From Cercophora sp. LCS_1 (Eukaryota > Ascomycota > Sordariomycetes > Sordariales > Lasiosphaeriaceae), in NCBI GenBank assembly GCA_036250225.1, contig JAPZLL010000007.1, positions 806,001-870,000 on the forward strand: a stretch of DNA of 64,000 nt. The letters run 5' to 3'. The notes beneath the pieces are model-generated. The model was not told the DNA's origin. It worked only from the letters and a program-made list of their open reading frames with translations, and searched no databases. Position numbers and translations under genes: made by a program. Each line of letters starts with the position of its first letter. Positions within the stretch are counted from its first letter, which is position 1. This document shows positions 21,546 through 33,396 of this stretch, one piece after another.

Positions 21546-23594
21546 TTACGCGCTCTTCTCGAGTTCGGCCAAGATCTTCTCACCCTTCTCCCGCGCAGAG
21601 GCGAAGTCACCCACCATGTAGAAAGCACCCTCGGGCAGGTCATCACCCTCACCGCTGAGAATGGCCTTGAACGAGGCGATCGTGTCCTTGAGGTCGACGA
21701 GCTTGCCCTCGATACCAGTGAAGACCTGGGCGACAGTGAAGGGCTGGCTCAGGAAACGCTGGATCTTACGGGCACGCTCGACGGTAAGCTTGTCGGCTTC
21801 CGACAGTTCGTCCATACCAAGAATGGCGATGATATCTTGGAGAGACTTGTACTCCTGGAGGATCTGCTGGACACGGGTGGCGGTCTCGTAGTGCTCCTGG
21901 CCGACAATGCGGGGGTCGAGCATACGGGACTTGGAGTCGAGAGGGTCGACGGCGGGGTAGATACCCAACTCGGAGATACCACGGGACAAGACAGTGGTGG
22001 CGTCCAAATGGGCGAAGGTGGTGGCGGGCGCAGGATCAGTCAAATCGTCAGCAGGGACGTAGACGGCCTGGACCGAGGTAATGGAACCCTTGGTGGTGGT
22101 GGTAATGCGCTCCTGCATACCACCCATGTCGACGGCGAGAGTGGGTTGGTAACCGACGGCAGAGGGGATACGACCGAGAAGGGCAGACACCTCGGAACCG
22201 GCCTGGGTGAAGCGGAAAATGTTGTCGATGAAGAGAAGCACTGCAACTGTCAGAATCAAAAATTTCACTTCTCGCAGAAAACAACTCACCATCCTGGCCC
22301 TCCTCGTCACGGAAGTACTCAGCAATTGTCAAACCAGTGAGAGCGACACGGGCACGAGCTCCGGGAGGCTCGTTCATCTGACCGAAGACAAGGGCGACCT
22401 TGGACTCGCCATCAAGCTGAATGACGGAGGTCTCCTGCATTTCGTGGTACAGATCGTTACCCTCACGGGTACGCTCACCGACACCAGTGAAGACGGAGTA
22501 ACCACCGTGGGCCTTGGCGATGTTGTTGATCAACTCCTGAATGAAGACGGTCTTGCCGACACCGGCACCACCGAAGAGACCAATCTTTCCACCACGAGCA
22601 TAGGGAGCGAGGAGATCGACGACCTTGATGCCGGTGACGAGAATCTCGGCAGTGGTTGACTGCTCGATGAACTCGGGAGCATCGGCGTGGATAGGAAGCC
22701 TCTTGTCGGTCTTGATGGGACCACGCTCATCGATCGGGTCACCGGTGACGTTGATGATACGGCCAAGGGTGGCAGGGCCGACCCTGTAGATTGTTAGTGG
22801 GTCCTGTTGGGACGAACGCTTCAAGCTTGAGCTAGCAGCGCGGAAACTCACGGGATGGTGATGGGAGCACCAGCTGTTGACATAATTAGCTTCATGGGTC
22901 CAATTGGGATCACCGGCAAAACTTACTGTCGGCAGCCTTGGCACCACGGACGAGACCCTCAGTACCTAAAATTCCTATCAGAACGTGTGAACGACACCTT
23001 TGAACCGAGGAAACCAACCGTCCATGGCAATGCATCTTACGACGTTCTCGCCGAGATGTTGCTGTGGCTAGTTAGTATATCCAAACACGGGTGACGTTGA
23101 AAGTCTTGGCGTACCGCGACCTCGAGGACGAGCTTCTGGCCATTGTTGGTGGTCTCAAGGGCGTTGAGAATAGGAGGGAGCTTGTCGGTATCGAACTTGA
23201 CTGTATAGACCGCGTCAGTGACCTCACTCACGGCGCGTGTCGCATTGAGGTGATTGAGATTGACTGACCATCGACGACGGCACCTGTTCGGAGTTGCGCG
23301 GTTAGCCGGGACCACCAAAACAACCCATTGGCTGCGACAAAACTCACCGATAACCTGGTAGATCTTGCCGTCACCCACACCAGCGGATGAGGCGAACCTG
23401 CTGAGGGCAGGAGCTCTGAGGTTGACCGGACGGACGGCGCGACGGCTCGCCGCCGCGAACGACGGACGGCTTGCCCGGGCGAAGGCAGAAATGCCGCTGG
23501 AGAGTTAGAGGTCAGCCGGAGCTCAATTGGGCTCAATTGGGTCGACCGAGGATCAAAAAGTCGATAGCGGGTCGGCAACTCACCTCTTGAACAT
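21546..23594 (-). CDS. atp2: Mitochondrial F1 ATP synthase subunit beta
   Basis: Nine exons on the minus strand, approximately 23594-23584, 23496-23348, 23283-23269, 23200-23115, 23061-23019, 22965-22927, 22873-22852, 22783-22290 and 22240-21546. All junctions are in phase and give 517 residues, the normal size. This is the catalytic subunit that makes ATP in the F1 head on the matrix side of the inner membrane. The N terminus (FARASRPSFAAASRR) is a matrix presequence, followed by the conserved IYQVIGAVVDVKFD. The P-loop GGAGVGKTVFIQEL, GERTREGNDLYHEM, the LFIDNIFRFTQAGSEVSALL Walker B region, VPADDLTDPAPATTF and the DELSE region are present. Exon 1 is only 11 nt, exon 3 is 15 nt and exon 7 is 22 nt. 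The first intron follows codon 3. Confidence 0.97.
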
Positions 23595-24537
23595 CTTGAC
23601 GATGGTTAAGGGCGGACTTTCGATGGTGGTGTGGCAGGGAGAGGAGAGGATGGCTTTTGAAGAGGGAAGAAACGGGTTCGAAAATCTCTCGACGAGCTTT
23701 CGGTTAGAAGCTGCGGAGCTCAGAAAACAGTCACGTGGCTTTTCCCCGTTGGGAAGAAAGTGGGGCGCCCGGCCTGCCAGCCTTCCGGGAAAACACGCTT
23801 GGTTGCTCGGGAGCTCTGGTCTTGCAAATTTCGGCGCAGCGGACTCTCCCGAATCCCCTGCCGCCTGCTTGCCGCGCTGTAGCAATGTTGATTTAAGCTT
23901 CAATTGACTGGTAGGAGTTCAGTTGGGCCTTGAGTTTGTTTCCTTGTTCCAAACAATGCCAAGACCAAAGCCCCCGCCCGAACTCAATTCGCTTCAGAGC
24001 TCATCCCAAGATGTCAGATGGTGGCAACTTCCGGACCACAAGCCCCTAAAGCCCAGGGGTCGAGATGAGGATGTTTGTTGCCTTGGTGAAGAGTAAAAGG
24101 ACAGTCCCTGAGGTGGTTTCTTCTTATAGGTGTGAGGCCCGACCGACCCTACCACACAAGGAAGGCATACCCCATAATCTAGCATGGATGGAAGGAAGTC
24201 GGCAATAGTAAAAACAACTAAGAGAAAAACAAGTATACAGAAAACTAGGCTGGGAACTAAACAGAAGGAACGCAAACCAATTCATCATGTTCTATCACTG
24301 CGCCGTCCACACCCTGGTTGAAAGCCGGCGGTCAGCTCATCAGCGCGACCGCCCAGCCCACGAGGTGCAAGCTTATAATCCAGTCTCAGTGACCCACCAA
24401 CGTCAGTGTATGGGTCTCGCCAAAAGATTTCGGTCGAGTGGTGTTGGTAGCCCGAGCTACCCCTTTGAGGGCCGCAAGTCTCTAGATGCAACACACCTCG
24501 AGGTCGAATCCTGAACTGGCTAACGGGGGTTCGCCCC

Positions 24538-24590
24538 CTTTATTTATTTATTTATTTATTCAATTAAATTTTTTTTTTTTAAAAAAAAAC
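24538..24590. repeat. (TTTA)n followed by poly-T / poly-A tract
   Basis: About five TTTA units, then a short AT-rich link, a run of twelve T and a run of nine A. Simple-sequence DNA; the T and A runs could pair as a hairpin. Confidence 0.85.
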
Positions 24591-25917
24591 TTTTACTCAC
24601 CTGCGCTTTGACATCGACACCAGGGTTAAGCCGTGATGTTTTGTAAGTCTGGTGCTTTTCCGCGAGGGCAATTTGGGCTCGGAAGCAACTGAGGGAGGCA
24701 GCGGGTCCGTTCCGAGGGCTTTGAGAGTTTTTGATCTTGGTGTCCTTTACAGCAGCTTACTGGCAGAACTTTCCAAAAGACCTGTATACTCAACGTTTGC
24801 ATTGGATTGCTCAACTTTGTTGTCTTCTCTCTCTATGATCGGTGTAGTTATAGATTAATATCTGCCTGCAATTTCATAGGTCCTGAATACTGGTCTGGGT
24901 GGACTAAGAATGGCTCATCGCCCTGTGCCATTTACAGCTCCAGTGTCTCTTTTGCTTCACCCTTGGTCGCCCCCTCTCTCGATCCTATACAGGAACCGAC
25001 CAGTACAGTGCCCTTCCATCACAGCACGAAAAGCTTCATGGCTTACGCCCTCACAAAAATGAAAACCCAAGCGGCTCAATGCCAGGAAAGGGCACCCCTC
25101 GCACCTGCCACTCAAGCGCCAAACGATTTGCACCCGCCCGTAAGACGACGAGACGGGATGAGACTTGCCGCAAGGCGGGAAGCCTATTCTACCTGGTGCT
25201 GACCTCTTACCTCGCGGAGCTTGAATAACATCCTCTCCAATTAGCTCATCGGTGAAAGTATTGAAACTCTGAACTTCCACGATACCGACTACGATGGCAC
25301 CTCTTCCTGCATCAACAGATGGGTTTGGTGCACTTGCACCGGGGCGGAATGCTGCAGTTAAGAGGAGGCAGTTAGGGCGAAAGCACATCTGTCACCTCCT
25401 CGGAACCAGTGCAACTCAAGCAGTTCGTGCTCCAACAAATCCACCACCAATAGCGTGGGCGTTACAAGCAGGCCGTACCACGGTCAAATTGGAGACGGAG
25501 CGACACCGGATACCTGTCAACCCCATTGACCTTTATAAGCGCAGTTGGGGTCGAGCCGGGAAAGAGAGGATCTGAACGCTGTCACATCGTCGACTGCCGG
25601 CAGGATACGTCTCCTCCCACCCGATAAAAACCCCGACAAGAGGCTTACAGACGAGTCGGGGAAGTTATACCTATGCACGACAACATATCCCTGCACCGGG
25701 TACGCGGCACCATGACGTACGGGACATGTTCCCAACCCTTATTTTCTGGCGTCCTGTGTGTAAAAACTCACTGACTGTGATTAGATCCGTTGAAGTCCGT
25801 TATATAGCTCCAATATCCCGTTCACCATCCCACTTGGACGGATATCTTGGCAAAAAGAGTTATTGAGGCTGATATTTAATTGGGGTCTCCTCACTCAAGG
25901 GGGGATGAACTGGTTGC

Positions 25918-26218
25918 GGCTAAAGCCTTCACCCCCCTTTTTACCACGATTGTCGGGCAATTGGGCTACAGAATAATGGTGATCTACCTCTCAAAGCTCA
26001 CTTAAAGACTCGCTTATTATGTACAGGTTTTGGCTTAACCCCACGGGATCAGCTACCACGGCACCTGTTATATGCCCGGTAATCTAATTCCATGAGCTTG
26101 TTTTGCATCGTTCACGTCGGTGCGGGGAGAAGAATCTGGGGATGTATGGGGGATTTATCCACCAATGTCTGTTGACTTCAGGGGGAACTGTAGAGATGGA
26201 GCGTGGGAAGGTATATAA
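25918..26218 (+). promoter_or_regulatory. Esterase promoter: XlnR-type, CreA-type and TATA motifs
   Basis: Upstream of the acetyl xylan esterase start (26295) I see GGCTAAA at 25918-25924, the motif bound by XlnR/Xyr1 activators of xylanolytic genes. Two sites fit the CreA repressor consensus SYGGRG: GCGGGG at 26122-26127 and CTGGGG at 26136-26141, nine bases apart. A TATA box TATATAA sits at 26212-26218, 77 bases before the ATG. This arrangement fits xylan induction with glucose repression. Motif matches are seen; binding is inferred. Confidence 0.5.
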
Positions 26219-26294
26219 GACAGGTGCTTGGCGTTGGGGTTTGAGGCATTGCTCAAGTCGGCTTGTCGAGAAGGGAGACACAGAATTTTTCATC

Positions 26295-27277
26295 ATGATC
26301 GTCTCTTCAGTGTTGGCCTTCGCTGGCGTGGCACTGGGTGCTACCCTGACGAAGGTGGATTATCCGAATAATGCTACGAGCAAAGCGCCGATGTGAGTTC
26401 TTCGTATTCTCCTTTCTCTTCTCTCTTGTGTCAGAATAGCGCTGACTGGCAACAGGCATATCTACGTCCCCGACAACGTCAAGACGAAACCTCCCCTCGT
26501 CGTCGTGATTCACTCGTGCCAGAGCTCCGGGGAGCAGTATTTCCGCAACTCCAAGATCCCATGGAAGCAGGGCAGTGATAAGAAGGGCTACATTACCATT
26601 TGGCCGAGCTCACCCAATAGCGGCGGATGCTGGGATGTGTCGAGTACGCGCAGCTTGAAGAATGGCGGTGGGGGTGACTCCCAGGCTATTTCGAATATGA
26701 TTCTGCATGGGATTAACAAATACGGCGCCGATCCGGAGAGGGTGTATGTTACGGGTGGTAGTTCTGGTGGTGAGATTTTTCTTTCTTCCTCTTCTTGAAG
26801 GAGTGCTAACATTATATAGGCATGATGTCCAATGTGCTGGCCTCGACATACCCGTATCTGATCAAGGCTGTCTCGCTGTACAGCGGTGTGCCAGCGGGTT
26901 GTTTTGTTTCCTCGTCAGGCGGCGTGGCGCAGTGGAATAACAGCTGCTCAGGCGGACAGAGCAGGGCGACGCCCGAGGCATGGGGAAATGTGGTCAGGAA
27001 CATGTACCCCGGGTACAATGGACCGCGCCCAAAGATGCAGATTTGGCATGGGAGCGCCGATGGCACGTTGGCGCCGCAGAATTACCAGGAGACCATCAAG
27101 CAGTGGACCAATGTGTTTGGGTACTCGCAGACACCACAGAGCAGCATCAAGAATTACCCCGAGAGGAACTACCAGACGGACAATTATGGCGAGTTGTTGC
27201 AGGGGATTTATGCGACGGGCGTGGGACATAGTGTGCCGTCGAATTTGACGGCTAGTGAGGAGTGGTTTGGGTTGTGA
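26295..27277 (+). CDS. Secreted acetyl xylan esterase, carbohydrate esterase family 1
   Basis: Three exons, 26295-26392, 26456-26769 and 26820-27277, with in-phase GT-AG introns of 63 and 50 bp; 289 residues. The N terminus is a signal peptide (MIVSSVLAFAGVALGA). The rest is a PHB-depolymerase/CE1 alpha/beta hydrolase: PPLVVVIHSCQSSGEQYF, the nucleophile elbow VTGGSSGGMMSNV with the catalytic Ser in the G-x-S-x-G motif (interrupted by intron 2), the Asp region WHGSADGTL and the His region GVGHSVP. Such enzymes remove acetyl groups from xylan outside the cell so that xylanases can act. No cellulose-binding module or linker follows, so this is a single-domain form. Feruloyl esterase activity is the main alternative, since both are in CE1. 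It converges with a Zn2Cys6 regulator 264 bp downstream. Confidence 0.9.
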
Positions 27278-27541
27278 TAGACAAGGGTTCTTTGCTATCA
27301 ATGTCATGGTTTGTTCGACAAGGTGTGCTTGTCATTCATCAGGTGAACAGCATATGCATGCGCAATTTCCCTGAGCAGAAATAGTGGCATGTTTGCAGTA
27401 CTCCGAAAACCAAGATTCCCATAACTCCAACATTGTCAACCCAAACAAGCCCCTTTTCGTAGATCCCACACAAGGTAGCTTGACCCATCGCCGGGGCATA
27501 ATACATCCAAAACGCCACGCTAAGTCATTCCCATCATAACC

Positions 27542-29113
27542 TCATTGACCCTTCATCGGATCAGTAATCCATTCCGGCCGATTATAAAGCCTCGTCTGCC
27601 CAAGCACCAACTCCGTCCCATCCCCACCTGTCCCAGCCTCATCTTCTCCCCAGGGGTGATTCTCCAACAATAGCCTCTTCAAATCCTCCCCCCTCTCCAA
27701 CCCCACCGCCGCCAACGGTACCCTTATCAACGCTTCCCACTCATTCCCACACAACCTATTGATATTCCCAATCTCGGGATCACTAATCCCCCTCATCCAC
27801 CAAACCTTTCTCAACATCTTCAAAAACACCAAATAATACGCAACCACAACACCCGCCCTCTTCCTTCTTTTCCTCGCCGCCTCGACAAAATCTCCGCTCA
27901 ACCAAGTGAAAAACGTGATAATTCGTAAATCCAACGTCAGCCCAAACCCTTCCTCCCTCAGCTCTTTATACAGCGTCCCCAAATACCGTAACGCCTCATA
28001 ATACGCCTCTTTGTACCCGTAATCCGCATCGCCAGGTTTGATACTCGCCACCATGAATAATAGGTTACTAGGAATATGTTCGGCGCTTGCGTCCAGATCA
28101 CAAACAGGTCGGCTAAATAGCACGTTCAGACCGGAGGGAAGCTCGTTCGTGTTGCGCATCCGTTTGGCCATTTGGATGATGAGGCCGATGCCGCGCCAAA
28201 CGAGGATCCAGTCAAAGATGAAGAGGGGCTGGGCTTCGGGGCCGCGGAGCATGGCGGAGGAGAGACCGCATTGGAGGAGGGAGGATACGAGGAGCGCGGG
28301 GAGGGTTTGCGGGGTGGCAGTTGTGATGGCGGTGCGGTAGCCTGCTAGGGCGCGGGCGCGGTAGAGGGTTGTTTGGGTGGCGGGGATGGCAGCTGGGGAG
28401 ATAGTGGAGAGGTGCATTGCTGTTAGGCCGAGGAGACCGTCTGTGGCATTGTTAGTTTAGACAGAGATAAAAGAAGGAGTGTGGGAAGGTTACCCATGAG
28501 AAAGGGGGATGCTAGGGCTTCTTGGAGGAGGGTTACGCGGAGGAGACGGTCGAGGGCCGGGTCGCAGCCGGGACCGGGCCAGGTGTGCGAGATGGAGCTG
28601 TAGGTTGTTGAGAGGTAGTGTGATATAAGAGCCACGTCGCGGGAGGATTGGCCGTGGAGCATGAAGAGGGGTTCTTGGAGGAGGGTGGGTGAGGGAGGAC
28701 TGTCATGTTGGGTGATCTCGAGGGGTAGAGGGTCGGTCTCGTTGAAGGTGTAGCCAAAGGGAGACACAGGACCAATGACAGCAGGCGGAGGGCTAGGCGA
28801 GGATGAGGATGAATCACTTGAAGAGGGGAAAGTCTGGGGAGGTTTGGACTGAGGGGCAAGGGTGGTTATGGTGGGAGGAGGGTTGGAGGAGGGTTGGAGG
28901 GGATAGACACATTGCTCTTTGCGAAGGACGCAGTTGCGACAGGCTGGCTTGGCCTCGTCACATTTGACCTTATAAGTGTTAGTGACGGCATGGCATCTGG
29001 GACATAGTAAATCGAAAATGTACCTTGCGAGACTTGCAAGTGCGACAACCCGCTCGCGATTTGCGGTGCGGTCGCTTAGCGTGGTAGGCCTTAGGTGCTA
29101 CGGGCTCCTCCAT
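27542..29113 (-). CDS. Zn(II)2Cys6 fungal transcription factor
   Basis: Three exons, 29113-29024, 28968-28494 and 28440-27542, with in-phase introns of 55 and 53 bp (GTACAT and GTAACC donors); 487 residues. The DNA-binding domain begins near residue 24: CRTCKSRK is at the end of exon 1 and KCDEAKPACRNC continues in exon 2, giving the six-cysteine binuclear zinc cluster split by intron 1. A basic N-terminal arm (KAYHAKRPHRKSRAG) precedes it. A Pro/Ser linker (SSSDSSSSSPSPPPA) leads to an alpha-helical regulatory domain of the type that follows the zinc cluster in many fungal regulators. Members bind CGG-type half sites as dimers; the target pathway is unknown. It lies tail-to-tail with the esterase gene, which alone does not show regulation. 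The coding strand is C-rich in the 5' half and G-rich in the 3' half. Confidence 0.88.
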
Positions 29114-29583
29114 GCTTGCAATGAAGGACTTAACCCTGAGGTTGCGGTGCGACAATGGGTGAACCTTGAAACCGAGGCAGTGGTGGAAGGAGCGGCTTAG
29201 ATAAACAGTTTTAAGTTATGGGCACAAAACGTTGAGGCCAAACATCCAAGGTTGTTGGTGACAATGATGACGAAGGCACTGCGCCAGCTTCTTGGCCAAA
29301 TGGTTGAGTGATTCCCTACATGCAATGCGAGTCTGTCAGCCAGCCTCACCCAAACTCTCTGCTTTGTTCTGAATGGTTGTCTCGCAACTCGGGTCCCGAG
29401 CGGACGGTTGACTGTCGTCAGCGGGACGTTTCAACCGCGTCAGCTGTCAGCTGTCAAGCGCCAAGACACGGGCTTGGCACTTGTCGGTTTGGGCTTCGCG
29501 TGAAATGCGCCGGGACGCGACTTGGATCTGAAATCGAGAACCTCTTTAGCGATCTCGACAGAAACGCCAATTGACCATCCAAC
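29114..29583. other. Divergent promoter, Zn2Cys6 factor / ORC5
   Basis: 470 bp between two gene starts. An ACGCGA motif (about 29515-29520), close to the MluI cell-cycle box, lies some 65 bp before the ORC5 ATG. Tandem CAGCTGTCAGCTGTCA (near 29440-29456) is also visible. No gene seen. Confidence 0.4.
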
Positions 29584-31061
29584 ATGGGGAATCTGCTGTT
29601 CCAGCTCCCCGATGAGCTGCTATTCACCACGCTCATTCAAACCTTCCCCTGTCGAGATGCCCAAATCCGGGCTTTGGCAACTCTTTTGCATGTAAGAATC
29701 CCAACCAAACTGCGTCTTTGGCAACAAACTGACCAGACCAGCCCACCGCGGCACCATGTCGCAACCTCGTCCTCTATGGCACCGAAGCTACCGGCAAGAG
29801 CGCCATCACCACCGCTCTCCTCGAGAAACTTCAGACCGACGAAATCTCCGAGGATGAGCCCAGTCTGAAATCTGCGATGGTCAACTCGATCGAATGCATC
29901 ACCAGTCGCCATCTCTTCGAGACAATCACCACCAAAGTCGCCGCCGCCCTAGACTGGCCACACCCCCCTTCCAAATGCGAAACCATCTCCCAGCTCACTG
30001 TCGAACTCTCCAAAATGCTCAAACACACCCCGCGGCCCCCAACATTCCGCTTCATCCTCGTCCTCGACGCCATCGACCGCCAACGGGACGCCCCGCCGAC
30101 CCTCCTCCCAGCTCTCGCCCGTCTATCCGAGACCATCCCCCCGCTCACAACCCTCTTCATCACCACCTCTCCGCCCTCATCCTTCCTCCGCATCTCCTCA
30201 ACCCCCCACCTCCACTTCCCAGCTTACACCAAACTCGAATTCATCACCATCCTCTCCGCAAACCCTCCGCCCCCCTTACCAACCACAACCCCCCAAGAAA
30301 CCCTCGACCTCTACACCCGCTTCATCGCCGCCGTCCACGACGCCCTCGCCCGCTCAGCAAGCCGCACCCTGCCCTCCATAACCCAAGCCAGCGCCGCCCT
30401 CTGGCCGCGCTTCACAGCGCCCATTCTAGCAGGCACCCACCTCCCGCGCGAATTCTCCAAGCTACTCGTCGCAGCACGCGTCCATTTCCAAGACGAAAGC
30501 CTCCTCGATCCAAGCATCACCCCTCCCACTTCCGCTTCCACTTCTACTCCTCTGACAACAACAAAACGAGAAGCAACGGATCTGACATCCCTCCTTCCCA
30601 CTACCGCCAAGCTATTACTACTCGCTGCGTATCTAGCGTCGCATAACGCAACGAAACACGACCTGACGCTGTTTTCGACGCATCACCACGGTAGAAAGAG
30701 ACGCAGGGGCGGGTTCACTGGTTCTACTCGGGGCGGCGGACGGAGTAAACACCGCAAGATTGCGAGGAAGTTGTTGGGTGCGCATGCGTTTGTGTTGGAG
30801 CGCATGATGGCTATTTTTGCGGCGGTTCGGGGCGAGTGGGCTGAGTCGAATGGGGGTGGGGAGGAGGTGGATGGGGCGGATATCGGGATGGCGATTGCGA
30901 CGCTAGCAAGTCTGCGGTTGTTGGTCAGGGTTGGTGGGCAGACGACGGGGGGTGATCCGATGGATAGGGGGGGCAAGTGGCGGGTGAATGTGGGGTGGGA
31001 GGTTGTGAGAGGTTTGGGTAGGGGGATGGGGGTTGAGGTTGAGGAGTGGTTGATTGAGTAG
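29584..31061 (+). CDS. orc5: Origin recognition complex subunit 5
   Basis: Two exons, 29584-29691 and 29742-31061 (50 bp intron, GTAAGA donor, CAG acceptor), giving 475 residues. ORC5 is an AAA+ subunit of the six-protein complex that marks replication origins and loads MCM with Cdc6 and Cdt1. The junction restores a continuous conserved start: FPCRDAQIRALATLL, then HPTAAPCRNLVLYG and the Walker A-type TEATGKSAITTALL. Further on, RFILVLDAIDRQRD is the Walker B region. The C-terminal half has the winged-helix-type tail with LLPTTAKLLLLAAYLASHN, a basic insert (HHGRKRRRGG) and a final helical domain. Without the intron the first ATG would give only a short frame, which is strong support for the splice. 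The DNA is very C-rich to about 30660, then very G-rich. Confidence 0.9.
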
Positions 31062-31610
31062 ATGGATTCATGAGTAGAAATTGTTGGTCAAACTGTTCAG
31101 TGATGGTGTCAGTGAGGCATATTCAATGAGCCAAAGACAACCGTAGTCAACAGACACAACATTACACTACCATGCCAAAATGCATCCCTCATGGTGTACT
31201 TAGTTCTCTAGAATAAACCACGACCAGCCTTCTATAGAGTGAGTCTTGATAAGACAAATCATACTTGATCATTACAAAACACACAACACAACATTACATT
31301 CCATGCATTGCAACCTGGCCCATGGATCCTCATCCTCATCCCTTCTTTTCATTCCCATCAGAAACAGAAAAAAAGGTTGTACAACGAAGAGGACCAAAAA
31401 ACAAACGCCCCAATCTATCCCGCGCCGATGACCCATCCCATGACACCCTTTATGTCTTTGAAACCCCCAAGTGGGAGACAAAAAGTCGCAGACCTTATGC
31501 AAAAAGGGCACGCCTCAAGCGGAAGGGGGAAAGAAATTGTTTGCTGACGATGAGTTTTGAAAAAGAGAAAATCAAACAACATCGAGAGGAACCCAAACCG
31601 GCGCGGAAAA
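31062..31610. other. Spacer between convergent ORC5 and transporter genes
   Basis: 549 bp of 3' flanking DNA. Several A/C-rich stretches; no gene seen. Confidence 0.5.
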
Positions 31611-33396
31611 CTATCTCGCTGCAACCAGGCTTTGGTCTCCCCTTCGCCATGTGTCTTCCTGTCTTGTCCCTGGCGGCAGCCAACCGGCGTTGCTCGCTCC
31701 CCTGGCGCGAGGCTGGCGCCCGGCGTCGTCTGATTTCTTGGTGTCGATGCCATTGGCCATGGCGGCGGCAGCGGCGGCATGCCCGTTTGTATACGCGTAT
31801 GAATACAGCTGGGGCGTTGCGCCGTCGGTGCTGACGGGGCTGTGGGACAAGGGACCATTGGAGACCTGCTTCATGTTGAGGGGCAGGATGGATTCGCCGG
31901 CTGTCGCGCGGCTGAGGGAGCGGGCGCGTTGGTCGGCCTTGTTCTTCATGTTGCTGCGGTCATAGAGGTAGAGGCCCAGGAATGTCAGGGCGATGCCGAC
32001 GGCCTGGATGTTGGTTGTTGGGCTGCGGAACCAGATGATTGCGATGATGATGACGAACACGCGCTTGATCAGGCTGGCGACTGAGTATGTCACGGGCGAG
32101 ACCATGGACAGGAGAATGAAGGCGAGAATGTTCTGGGCAAAGTGGAATGTGCCGTTGAAGACAAACTCGAGGGTGAGACGTCCGTGGTCGAACGAGTTGG
32201 GGCTCTTGGAAAGATCGACGGAACCATCGTACAAAAAGTCTCCGATGATGTCGATGCCTTCGCTCCAGAGCCAGATAGGGCCGGTCAGGAGGAAGGCGAG
32301 ACCCGATGAGTAGCACAGGAGGTTGAGCTTGTCGAGCTTGCGCGACTGCGCGCCGCGGCCTTGCTCCTCGGCCTTGGCGGCTTCATTAAAGAGGCGCTTC
32401 GAAAAGATATTTTGAGTCACAAAGATCATGGCCGCGAGGAGGGCGTAGATGATACCCATGAACTGACCGCCGCCAAACGACGAGTGTTTTCCAGAGCAGG
32501 CGAGCACGACGCCGAACGTCAGCGGAATGAGAGAAAAGTAAGTTGCTCTGGGATAGCGGATGTCGAAGATAAACCGGTAGGCGAGAACCGTAAAGAGGGG
32601 AGAGAGTCCCTTGATGGTATGGACGAGGGAAACCGGTATCTTGGACGTGGCGTTGGAGCTGAGCAGATGGCCAAAGATCTGGAACGCCGCTAGGGGCATA
32701 GTCGTCGCAATGACATCGCGGGATGGGTATCGGAGAGGGTGCTTGAGAGCCGGGATCGCAGTTCGTAGCTGGGGATACTGGGAGGCGAGTGCTGAGAACA
32801 GTATACAGAACGAGGACACAAACGCAAACTGGACGAGGGTCAAGGTTGCCGGTTTGTCAAAGGCCGTAAGGATCGACTTGGACGACGTGTTCGTCAGGGC
32901 TGAGGAGCCATACCACATCACGCAGAGCGTCTACGATATATCAGCATAGGTTCGTACAAGGACGAGGGGCGTGGGCCCATACGATGAGCTTATATGAGAC
33001 CGGCGCGCGGAGCGCATCTGCAATCTCATGGGCATTCTGGCTCATGCTTCCAGACCGCATGTGTCGGATGGCATTGCTGAGGCTCTTTTGTCTGCCATGG
33101 CCGAGATGCGACTGCTGGGCGCCGTTACCAGCCCACTTCACCCGACTATCTCTTCGCGCATGCCAGCGATCCGACAAGTTGGTGCCACCGTTGGTGTAGC
33201 CGTTCTGCCAGTGCGACCCAGGCGCCTGTCCATTGGTAGGCGGTGCCCCCGCATCAAAGTCTGGGAATTTCTCTGTGCCCCCATTTGGTGCGTCGCCATT
33301 TGTTTCGTGGTGCGCTTTGGAGCTGGATGTGTGATTGAGCGGCGAGCTGCGCATCGAATCGTCCGCGGTGGAATGCGGCATTGCAATGACCGTCAT
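31611..33396 (-). CDS. Triose-phosphate-transporter family membrane protein (Sly41/DUF250-like)
   Basis: Two exons, 33396-32983 and 32930-31611 (52 bp intron, GTATGG donor), giving 577 residues. The protein belongs to the drug/metabolite transporter superfamily, TPT (DUF250) branch, which includes yeast Sly41 of the ER/Golgi. A polar N-terminal tail of about 130 residues precedes the first membrane segment. The intron lies just before TLCVMWYGSSALTNTSSKSI, the usual first-helix signature. About ten hydrophobic helices follow, with KIPVSLVHTIKGLSPLFTVL and PVTYSVASLIKRVFVIIIAI as conserved family motifs. The C-terminal tail is long, polar and Ala-rich (HAAAAAAMANG). Substrate cannot be predicted; phosphorylated sugars or nucleotide sugars are typical for the superfamily. 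Start at 33396 is the first ATG of the frame. Confidence 0.85.

Larger units (their letters stand above)
23595..26294. other. Spacer between atp2 and the esterase gene (divergent)
   Basis: 2.7 kb. The part next to 23594 should contain the atp2 promoter and the part before 26295 the esterase promoter (listed separately). Between them are a (TTTA)n/T12/A9 low-complexity tract (24538-24590) and, on the minus strand, exon-like segments near 25356-25210 and 25735-25640 with good donor and acceptor signals that I could not join into one gene. Confidence 0.4.

Noticed and set aside
29877..31061. Start of ORC5 at the internal ATG-containing frame only
   Set aside because: Starting inside would delete the Walker A motif; splicing 29691 to 29742 restores the conserved N terminus.
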